Shown in pieces: positions 1-5,521 of a DNA stretch of 5,521 nucleotides. The stretch is from Rhodopirellula sp. Lineage in GTDB: Bacteria > Planctomycetota > Planctomycetia > Pirellulales > Pirellulaceae. The notes below the pieces were generated by a model that ran no database searches, was not told the DNA's origin, and was given only the letters and a program-made list of their open reading frames with translations. Both the position numbers and the translations under genes were made by a program. The stretch spans positions 11,028-16,548 of the forward strand of contig PAUV01000044.1 in NCBI GenBank assembly GCA_002712845.1. Direction: 5' to 3'. Within the stretch, counting starts at the first letter, position 1, and every line of letters starts with the position of its first letter.

Positions 1-285
1 AAGAAGACGCACGGAGGATCGTTTTGCGAGTGGAAAGGTTACGCCTCTTACTTCGCCTATTTATCAGACGGCATTGAGATCGCCGATCTAGCGTGGTGCT
101 ATTCACGGCCTACGCAACGGTTTGAAGCCATCAAAGACCACTTGGCTTTCTATCCTCACAAGACCGAGTGCTGTTATGTTGACGGTGAAAAGGTCATGCC
201 GCAGGAAGGAAACTTCTACGGTGGCTGGATCACTGAGGATATCGTGGGCCCATTCAAAGGCGGCTCAGGAACACTAGGCTGGTAA
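1..285 (+). CDS. DUF427 family protein, C-terminal part (5' end outside window)
   Basis: Frame 1 is open from the first base to a TAA at 283-285 and gives 94 residues. The translation has the marks of the DUF427 family (Pfam name NTP_transf_9): a CEWKGYASYF segment near residues 9-18, AWCYSRP around 31-37, IKDHLAFYP at 44-52, a YVDGEKV strand, FYGGWIT and the terminal GPFKGG...GW. The C terminus is therefore complete and only the N-terminal portion is missing. DUF427 proteins are small soluble beta-rich proteins. Their biochemical role is not established, and the nucleotidyltransferase-like name should not be read as a proven activity. No signal peptide or membrane segment is seen in this part. 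The gene converges on the FtsK-like gene with 11 bp between stops, so it is not in the same operon and probably has no functional link with it. The family call is strong; the function is unknown. Confidence 0.88.
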   Translation, partial: KKTHGGSFCEWKGYASYFAYLSDGIEIADLAWCYSRPTQRFEAIKDHLAFYPHKTECCYVDGEKVMPQEGNFYGGWITEDIVGPFKGGSGTLGW

Positions 286-296
286 TCCCAAACCGA

Positions 297-3200
297 TCAC
301 TCGTTTGCCAACCAGTTTTTAACCTGATCTGCATCAGGTAAGTCACACTGTCTGAATTTGGTGATGCTACCTACTGCATCGTCATAAACAAGCATCGTGG
401 CTGCCGACAGTTCTGCTGCAACGGGAGAGTCAATCAGCAGGGCTGAGTCTGACTGATTCATCTGCCCGAGGATACGAATTTCAAGATCGTGCTGTGATGC
501 GCGAGGTAACCAACGCGAGATAGTCTCAGCAGAACCAGCAATCAACAAAACAAAAACGTTTGCAGCTGGTCCATCTCGTAGGACTGCTTGCAAGGCAGCG
601 CCACCAGAAACCCCGTCTGCCGCCGAATCAAGTGAGAAGTTGAACGAGTCATCCTGTCTCAAATCTCGAAATCTCTCCAATGGGTCGATGACCACGACGA
701 TGGGTGGAGAATCATCCGCCTCTGCACCGCGTTCTTGAATCAACTTATTGAGACGGCTTATTTCACCATCAGCATCGCGTGTTTTGACGCTCTTGATGGA
801 AATGCCCGCGTTCTCAATCCACGCTGCTCCCGACTCCACATCACCCGCGCGTGCCCCGTCAAAATAGACCACTTCGAGGCGCGAGTCTGACTTTGCCAGC
901 CCGGAAAGGCTTGATGCCAGAAGTGCATTGCGTGAATCGGTTCCAGCGATGATCAAGACATTGCGACCGGGATCACGCTCCAACTTGATCCGTTGCGGAG
1001 GGCCAATCTCAACAGATTCCCCCAGCAGACCGCACAGGATATTCTTACCTTCGGTATTGAGTACAGATTCTGCCATCGCTGTCGACCAACGGCATGGCCG
1101 GTTTCCTTCGAACACAACCATTGGCATTAGATCGTTGTGGTACGCGTCGTCGCGACCAGCAACTGACGTGAGCATGTCGCGATGTTCCGCCGACGACAAC
1201 CACGCTACTTGGAACGGTTGATTTCCCTCGACAAGCCCACCCGCATCATTGTAAATGGCCTCACCGGGGCGACTGATCAAACGAGCCGCAGTATTGTCAT
1301 CAGCAAGAATCATTGCGGCATCCGACTCACTGCACTGCATAGCGATCCGGACCGCCATCTGACCCAATGTTGCCCTCGGAAGAGAATAGGCACCTGCGAG
1401 TGATTGACTGCTGAGCACGACATGCATGCCGAAAGATCTACCTTGTCTGACAAGACGATCCAACAACATCGTACAGTCACCCGCAAGACGGTCGTCGCGG
1501 ACAAACAGCTCCTGGAATTCATCGACCACCAGCATGATCCGCGGCATCACCTCTCCGGTCGTCGTCAAATATTCAGCAAGACCTTGGACCCCGGCAGCTC
1601 TGAATTTCTCACCTCGCTGTTGCAACTCTTCATCAAGACGCTGCAGAACGCTGCGGCCAAACTCGCGTTCACTTTCGATGCCTACCACCCGCGCGTGCGG
1701 CAATCGATGTTCAGCGTAAGGTTTGAATTCCACACCTTTTTTGAAATCCAGAAGGTAGAAATGCAACTGATCAGGCCGGTAACGATAAGCACCCGACATG
1801 ATGATCGAATGCAGCAACGTGCTTTTTCCAGATCCAGTCTTACCAGCAATCAGAACATGCTGTTGAACACCTGTTCCAAGATCAATGGACAGAGATCGAT
1901 TTGCACCCTGACTACCGACAGGTATTTCGATTCCTGTTCCAGTCGAGCCAGCCGCAGGCTCGCAACCAGAAAGCACGTGTGCCAGCGGTATTTCGACACT
2001 CGCTGCCGCAACAGCGGCTTTTCCTACCTGAGCCACCACCTCATCACGCGTTTGTGCTGAGGGTGCAGCAATCGGTTCAAAGGGCAGATTCTCCATACCC
2101 TCGGACTTCAGGTGCCACTCACCCTCGTCATCGATACTCAGTGACAGAATCTTATCCGTGTCGGGTAATGGAGTTTCCGGTGGCCAAGGTTTTTGGCGAT
2201 CGCAGACGAGGATTGTAAACACACCACATCGCAAGCCACTTTCCAAGAGAGCTAACAAATGTCGATAGCTCTCCCGCGAGAGTGATTCGGGGAAACCAAC
2301 CGCAGCAACCGCCCTGTAGGGTTCGGCCATGGAACCGGCCACTCGGTTGTAATCTTCGATTCTTTCAAAACGGTCCCGTAAACTGGATTGCAGAACATCT
2401 TCAACGTGATCAGCCAACTCACCCAAACGGCTTTCAATTTTTGCATCTGTCGTCCAGACTCGATGTCCAACCAATGCGGGATCATGGTCAGCCAGAGCCA
2501 TAAAACCAGTGAAGTGCTGTCCTCTGCCCATGGGATCAATCATGGTCAATTTTGCACGGCCTGCAGGAGCAGCGGTTAACAGTCGCCACAGTACTTGGTG
2601 TGCCAAGTCGATGGCCTTGTCCATGTGCGCCTCTGAGCACTCAATGATGAGTCCGCTATGCAGTCGGCGATGCAACACAACGGGCAAGGTTGGCGGGACC
2701 TGGATTTCATCCAACAACTTGGAGGGCTCTTCAGGTGCAAGATTACCAACTATGCCGTTTGCTGATCCGCCACTCTCAACGTCTTCGGCGTTGGGTTTTT
2801 CCGGTGTTTCCAAAATCCGACGCAAACTGTCTTCAACCCTCAAACGGCCCAGCGGCAAATAATCGATACCCTCATTTTGAGTTGCAGACGCATCTACGAG
2901 TTTACTCCAGGCGGGGAATCTGTCCCCAACCTTGTCATCAGCTGACTTGATCCTTTTCAGTCCACGGTTCACACCCTCGTTCAACCGATGAATCAGATGA
3001 TCCAGCTCCTCCTTACGCTTGGCTGATTGTTCCTCACGCTGTTCCTCGATTTCCTGATCGGCTTCCATCAGTTGTTGAGAAATGGCATTGGCAACCACAT
3101 CAGCTTTTCCATGCATCTCATCCCCAACACGAGTTGCATTTTCCTCGTACTCAACATCAACTCTTTTCAACGACTCCGACAACATCACCCGCTGCGTATC

Positions 3201-4256
3201 TTGTTCCGCTGCAAGTCGTTGCTGCATCTCAGCCAGTTGCTCCCCTTTCCAGCGTTCAGCGGCCGCCAGGTGTGCATCTTTTCGCTCCACTAGTTCAGCG
3301 GAGGCGACTTCTGCAATTTTCTTCGAAAGACCTCGAGCATGCGTTGCGAACTCATCTGCCAGACGCCCGAGCAGGACGACTCTTGGATAAATGCGGCGGG
3401 TCATGCGTTTGAGTGGCCACAGCAACACGAGATACGTGCCAAAGCCAAGTAAAAAAGCAGGGATGAGTCCTCCTGCAGCCCAAAGCCATTTTTCGGCGGT
3501 ATCCGATACGAATATCAGAGCACCGATCGCCCAAATCACGAGGAACACGGCAACACCGGCAGGCAAGTAGAACGAGTCCACAATTTTAGATGCGGCACCA
3601 GTCTGTAGTTCGACCACGAGCTTCTCGCACTTTTTCGTCAAACGACTCAGCGATTCGACCGTAGCTTTGATCGTCTCAGGCTTGGACTCGCTCAGGTTCT
3701 TCAAATGCTCCTCATCAGGATCGATATCAGGGAGCATGTCGAGCCGACGAATGGTGAGATAATTCACTTCTTCAATCTGCTGCGCCAGTGGCAGCAGCGC
3801 CTCATCAATCTGCTTGACTTCTTTACGCTGTTGCTGGCCGGGTTGATTTTTCCGGTTCTCATATTGTTCCCGTACCGCCTGACATCGAGACTGCACTTTT
3901 CGTTCGATCACCAATTGTTCTTCGACTGCTTTTTGTTTGAACAATTGCGCAAGTCGACTGAGGTCAATCCGATTTCGAATGGCCGTCTCTTCGTAAGTGC
4001 GTGCCAATGTCTCATCTGCTTCGTCCCACATGGACAGCATTTCACGACGCTTGGCCCGACACTGTTCCATGGTTGCGGCGTGGTTGACGGCGTAACCTTG
4101 TTCCTCTTCTGCCTCCTGCTGATGATGAAGATTTAGAAGATCGGTCTGCATAGCCGAGCAACTGTGAAATCGCTTTGACAAGCCATCCAAGAGTTGGTGT
4201 TGGCGATAAGTTGCAAGAAGCCCAGTCGGACTGACAGAATTGTCTTTCATGATCAC
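297..4256 (-). CDS. Membrane-anchored FtsK/SpoIIIE-type ATPase with coiled coils and three tandem P-loop-like modules (EccC/EssC-like motor)
   Basis: This gene encodes 1319 residues, likely a membrane-bound ATP-driven translocase. Residues 1-225 are charged, largely helical and coiled-coil-like. Two membrane helices (about 232-251 and 258-281) have a very short loop between them and are followed by basic KRMTRRIYPR, so both termini should be cytoplasmic. A second coiled coil spans about 295-440. A linker (480-520) leads to three ATPase-like modules. Module 1 (about 525-715) has no Walker A lysine. Module 2 (about 775-1022) has Walker A GKTGSGKS at 805-812, a DFKKGVEF segment (837-844), Walker B IMLVVDEF at 907-914 and GRSFGMHVVLSSQ (939-951). 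Module 3 (about 1070-1315) keeps the strands, but its P-loop reads AGTDSRN and its Walker B position reads VVVIDPLE. There is no FtsK gamma winged helix and there are not four N-terminal membrane helices, so a chromosomal DNA translocase is unlikely. Known EccC/EssC motors share the two membrane helices and three modules, but they lack these coiled coils. The start is GTG at 4256 or, more likely, ATG at 4250; neither has a clear ribosome site. The substrate (protein or DNA) cannot be read from the sequence. Confidence 0.93.
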   Translation of the reverse strand: MIMKDNSVSPTGLLATYRQHQLLDGLSKRFHSCSAMQTDLLNLHHQQEAEEEQGYAVNHAATMEQCRAKRREMLSMWDEADETLARTYEETAIRNRIDLSRLAQLFKQKAVEEQLVIERKVQSRCQAVREQYENRKNQPGQQQRKEVKQIDEALLPLAQQIEEVNYLTIRRLDMLPDIDPDEEHLKNLSESKPETIKATVESLSRLTKKCEKLVVELQTGAASKIVDSFYLPAGVAVFLVIWAIGALIFVSDTAEKWLWAAGGLIPAFLLGFGTYLVLLWPLKRMTRRIYPRVVLLGRLADEFATHARGLSKKIAEVASAELVERKDAHLAAAERWKGEQLAEMQQRLAAEQDTQRVMLSESLKRVDVEYEENATRVGDEMHGKADVVANAISQQLMEADQEIEEQREEQSAKRKEELDHLIHRLNEGVNRGLKRIKSADDKVGDRFPAWSKLVDASATQNEGIDYLPLGRLRVEDSLRRILETPEKPNAEDVESGGSANGIVGNLAPEEPSKLLDEIQVPPTLPVVLHRRLHSGLIIECSEAHMDKAIDLAHQVLWRLLTAAPAGRAKLTMIDPMGRGQHFTGFMALADHDPALVGHRVWTTDAKIESRLGELADHVEDVLQSSLRDRFERIEDYNRVAGSMAEPYRAVAAVGFPESLSRESYRHLLALLESGLRCGVFTILVCDRQKPWPPETPLPDTDKILSLSIDDEGEWHLKSEGMENLPFEPIAAPSAQTRDEVVAQVGKAAVAAASVEIPLAHVLSGCEPAAGSTGTGIEIPVGSQGANRSLSIDLGTGVQQHVLIAGKTGSGKSTLLHSIIMSGAYRYRPDQLHFYLLDFKKGVEFKPYAEHRLPHARVVGIESEREFGRSVLQRLDEELQQRGEKFRAAGVQGLAEYLTTTGEVMPRIMLVVDEFQELFVRDDRLAGDCTMLLDRLVRQGRSFGMHVVLSSQSLAGAYSLPRATLGQMAVRIAMQCSESDAAMILADDNTAARLISRPGEAIYNDAGGLVEGNQPFQVAWLSSAEHRDMLTSVAGRDDAYHNDLMPMVVFEGNRPCRWSTAMAESVLNTEGKNILCGLLGESVEIGPPQRIKLERDPGRNVLIIAGTDSRNALLASSLSGLAKSDSRLEVVYFDGARAGDVESGAAWIENAGISIKSVKTRDADGEISRLNKLIQERGAEADDSPPIVVVIDPLERFRDLRQDDSFNFSLDSAADGVSGGAALQAVLRDGPAANVFVLLIAGSAETISRWLPRASQHDLEIRILGQMNQSDSALLIDSPVAAELSAATMLVYDDAVGSITKFRQCDLPDADQVKNWLANE
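322..339. repeat. Perfect short inverted repeat near the convergent gene ends
   Basis: ACCTGAT at 322-328 and ATCAGGT at 333-339 form a 7-bp perfect stem with a CTGC loop on the plus strand (GCAG on the minus strand). It lies inside the last codons of the ATPase gene and 36 bases past the stop of the DUF427 gene. No T-run follows on the plus strand; on the minus strand TAAAAAC follows. It is therefore not a standard intrinsic terminator, although it could stabilise the 3' end of the DUF427 transcript. It may also be chance, because the bases encode ordinary residues of the ATPase (LPDADQ). Confidence 0.35.
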
Positions 4257-4291
4257 GATAGGGGGAGAGAGGAGAGAAGCTGCCCTCTCTA
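4257..4291 (-). promoter_or_regulatory. Spacer before the ATPase gene: small hairpin, no recognisable ribosome binding site
   Basis: Read on the minus strand, the bases before the ATPase start are a pyrimidine run (CTCTCCTCTCTCCCCC) with no purine-rich Shine-Dalgarno at the usual distance from either the GTG at 4256 or the ATG at 4250. The only purine tract, AGAGAGGG, lies about 27-34 nt upstream of the GTG. It can pair with CCTCTCT (plus-strand segments 4284-4290 and 4266-4272, perfect 7 bp, 11-nt loop). The stem begins inside the TAG stop of the small gene. No U-run follows, so it is not a classic terminator. The ATPase may be translated by coupling to the small gene or by a leader without Shine-Dalgarno; that part is inference. 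Confidence 0.4.
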
Positions 4292-4546
4292 GTCTAACCC
4301 GTCCGACGGCACATGATCGTCTTTCAACTCAATATCTGCCTTCCTGACCGAATCACAGAATTCATGAAGTGTTCCTGTGAATCGACTCAAACTGGGGCCC
4401 AAGGAAGAAAGATGCTCCTGCTCGAACTTGCGGCAACGATCATCCAGCCAATCCTCACGGACCTTGGACCAAAGTCTTGCGAACTCGGTAAAATCACGCT
4501 GAATTCGACCCTCACAGTCGGCAACGCGTCCAATTTGAAATGCCAT
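4289..4546 (-). CDS. Small helical protein, WXG100-like candidate partner of the ATPase
   Basis: This gene encodes 85 residues from an ATG at 4546 to a TAG at 4289-4291. The start is supported by GGGAGGG at 4552-4558, five bases before the ATG. The protein is soluble-looking, with no signal peptide or membrane segment. It looks like two amphipathic helices (about 8-45 and 50-75) and a short acidic tail. The centre carries W26 and W33 in the pattern W-x6-W-L-D-D-R-C-R-K-F, followed by EQEHLSSL. Its size, helical hairpin form and mid-protein tryptophan recall WXG100/ESAT-6 proteins. However, there is no exact W-x-G turn and no clear Y-x-x-x-D/E export signal near the C terminus, so the resemblance is structural only. 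It sits 24 bp after the HEAT-repeat gene and 32 bp before the ATPase gene, as in an operon. It may be a substrate, adaptor or regulator of the ATPase (inference). It is a real gene by position, start signal and composition; its function is unknown. Confidence 0.75.
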   Translation of the reverse strand: MAFQIGRVADCEGRIQRDFTEFARLWSKVREDWLDDRCRKFEQEHLSSLGPSLSRFTGTLHEFCDSVRKADIELKDDHVPSDGLD

Positions 4547-4551
4547 TGAAG

Positions 4552-4558
4552 CCCTCCC
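4552..4558 (-). promoter_or_regulatory. Ribosome binding site of the small protein gene
   Basis: On the minus strand GGGAGGG stands five bases before the ATG at 4546, the best Shine-Dalgarno match at any start in the window. It fixes the start of the 85-residue gene. The five C bases just upstream (plus-strand Gs at 4563-4567), separated from it by AAAA, could pair with the GGG. This would be a short A-loop hairpin that partly masks the site, but the stem is only about 3 bp without bulges, so a regulatory role is doubtful. Confidence 0.6.
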
Positions 4559-4570
4559 TTTTGGGGGATA

Positions 4571-5521
4571 TCAGGATTGCGAATTGAAAGTTCGCAACAT
4601 TTTTCTGCCCTTATACAGGTTAAACAAATCGTCGGCGGAAAGTGGCCGCAAACGTCCGGAAATGGGCCGATCAATCGTTTCAAGATTATCTGTGATCACA
4701 ACACATTCCGTGGTTTCTCGCACCGCGGTGAAGAGTCCGGCTTGCTCATCCAGGAAAATCCCCAGCATCAGAGGCTTCATCGAACGATAACCAAGATGTT
4801 CCAAATGTTTGGAAAATGTCTCCATCGCACGTTGCTGAGCATCATTAAATTGGTCCGCAGCAATCGTAAAAATCTCGTCATGCTCGGCATGCCAGCCCGC
4901 GTAAATTGCATAGATATCGTCGACAGGAAGGTTGGCAACATCAGTCGACATGGCGAAACAGACTGGACCTGTCATCCCAACATTGCTGTAAGTACGCTCA
5001 CCCATGCTGTACTCAAATCGCACGAGGTAAACATCAACTGGATCGTTATAGCTCGGCCATAGAAGTCGCCGCTGGTCTATGACTTCCACTGAAGTAGGTG
5101 GGACGCCCATCTGCTGTGGCTGAGTCAACCACAATGCCATCTCTGCCTCAGCAGTTGCTTTCTCACCACGATCATCTTCCTTAACCTGATCTCCGATGCC
5201 AATTTCATCTGCGTAGTGAATCGCCCGCAGTCGAGCCGCGGGATCCTCGGTCAATGCCAGTAGTCGCTTCTTTCCTTCATCATCTCCCAGCTTGGCAAGC
5301 GCGCCTGCTGCTTCACATTGAACCCGGCGGTGTCGCAAATCAATGGTCTGATTCAATTTCCCGATGGAAGTCTCATCGCCAATCAAGCCCACCGTGTCAC
5401 AAAGCGACACGGCTAAGGCGACAGCTTCACCCAGCGTTGCCTGAACTGTCTCCACGTCGTCACCGAACGCACGTGGATTTTCTTCAAACAAACTTAATCG
5501 TCCACTGACTTCACCCAGCAA
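4571..5521 (-). CDS. HEAT-repeat protein with a conserved C-terminal domain of unknown function (5' end outside window)
   Basis: The frame is open from the right edge to a TGA at 4571-4573 and gives 317 codons including the stop. The first codon at the edge is TTG, which is more likely an internal leucine than the start. About residues 25-110 form helical repeats of HEAT (PBS-lyase-like) type: AVSLCDTVGLIGDE...KLNQTI, then RRVQCEAAGALAKLGDDEG...LLALTEDPAARLRAI, with the usual A-A-x-A-L-x-x-L-G-D pattern. HEAT repeats serve as protein-binding scaffolds. After a polar linker (about 112-128), residues 145-316 form a mixed alpha/beta domain with conserved-looking segments VYLVRFEYSM, YSNVGMTGPVCFA, DDIYAIYAGWHAEH and LFNLYKGRKMLRTFN. 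I do not know a named function for it and see no nuclease or hydrolase motif. There is no membrane segment in the visible part. The gene ends 24 bp before the small gene on the same strand, so the three genes are probably co-transcribed. The missing N terminus may hold more repeats. Confidence 0.8.
   Translation of the reverse strand: MLGEVSGRLSLFEENPRAFGDDVETVQATLGEAVALAVSLCDTVGLIGDETSIGKLNQTIDLRHRRVQCEAAGALAKLGDDEGKKRLLALTEDPAARLRAIHYADEIGIGDQVKEDDRGEKATAEAEMALWLTQPQQMGVPPTSVEVIDQRRLLWPSYNDPVDVYLVRFEYSMGERTYSNVGMTGPVCFAMSTDVANLPVDDIYAIYAGWHAEHDEIFTIAADQFNDAQQRAMETFSKHLEHLGYRSMKPLMLGIFLDEQAGLFTAVRETTECVVITDNLETIDRPISGRLRPLSADDLFNLYKGRKMLRTFNSQS

Noticed and set aside
1404..2060. 218-codon open frame on the plus strand
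   Set aside because: It lies fully antisense to the catalytic module of the ATPase. Its translation is rich in H, R, S and T with no domain-like pattern, as expected of a shadow frame. There is no ribosome site or neighbour gene to support it.
297..4256. Chromosome-segregation FtsK
   Set aside because: The ATPase lacks the gamma winged-helix domain, the four N-terminal membrane helices and the long P/Q linker. It has extra degenerate ATPase modules and coiled coils instead.
4387..4683. 98-codon minus-strand frame bridging the end of the HEAT gene and the small gene
   Set aside because: It overlaps both real genes out of frame, and neither its composition nor a start signal supports it. The small gene has the GGGAGGG site and fits the operon spacing.
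4577..5062. 161-codon open frame on the plus strand opposite the HEAT-repeat gene
   Set aside because: It is antisense to a frame with clear protein-like motifs, and its own translation shows no family pattern.
5519..5521. TTG at the right edge as the start of the HEAT-repeat gene
   Set aside because: The frame simply runs off the window. No ribosome site can be seen, and HEAT proteins usually begin with more repeats, so the gene is treated as partial.
297..5521. Anti-phage defence island
   Set aside because: No nuclease, methyltransferase, reverse transcriptase, TIR or other effector domain is visible. HEAT repeats and an FtsK-type ATPase alone are not enough for that claim.
1..5521. RNA genes, CRISPR array, insertion sequence or attachment site
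   Set aside because: The window is almost wholly coding. No spaced direct repeats, cloverleaf, terminal inverted repeats or transposase motifs were found by eye.

Overview
The window holds four protein-coding genes and almost no free DNA. Three run on the minus strand as a tight tandem, in transcription order: a HEAT-repeat protein (cut by the right edge), a small 85-residue protein, and a 1319-residue membrane-anchored FtsK/SpoIIIE-type ATPase. On the plus strand, the 3' end of a DUF427 gene enters from the left edge and converges on the ATPase gene. Its stop lies 11 bp from the ATPase stop.

The overall style suggests a planctomycete (Pirellulaceae-like) or a related PVC bacterium. The signs are balanced GC, a long coiled-coil FtsK-like ATPase next to a HEAT-repeat protein, and a small W-containing helical protein. 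This is recognition from protein style, not a database match. No rRNA, tRNA, transposase, CRISPR or phage structural gene is visible.

Layout: 1-285 (+) DUF427 C-terminal part; 286-296 convergent junction; 297-4256 (-) FtsK/EssC/EccC-like ATPase; 4257-4288 short spacer with a small hairpin and no Shine-Dalgarno; 4289-4546 (-) small protein with a strong GGGAGGG ribosome site; 4547-4570 spacer; 4571-5521 (-) HEAT-repeat protein, open at its 5' end. No gene-free stretch exceeds 300 bases, and no promoter is visible for the tandem, so its promoter is probably beyond the right edge.

The three minus-strand genes look like one transcription unit. The ATPase has two long cytoplasmic coiled-coil regions flanking a two-helix membrane hairpin. 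After these come three tandem P-loop-like modules, of which only the middle one keeps intact Walker A and B motifs. It has no DNA-orienting gamma domain. This plan is closer to the EccC/EssC motors of type VII secretion than to chromosome-segregating FtsK. The 85-residue neighbour has the size and helix-W-helix look of WXG100-type proteins. The working model, an inference, is an uncharacterised membrane translocation machine: ATPase motor, small helical substrate or adaptor, and HEAT-repeat scaffold.
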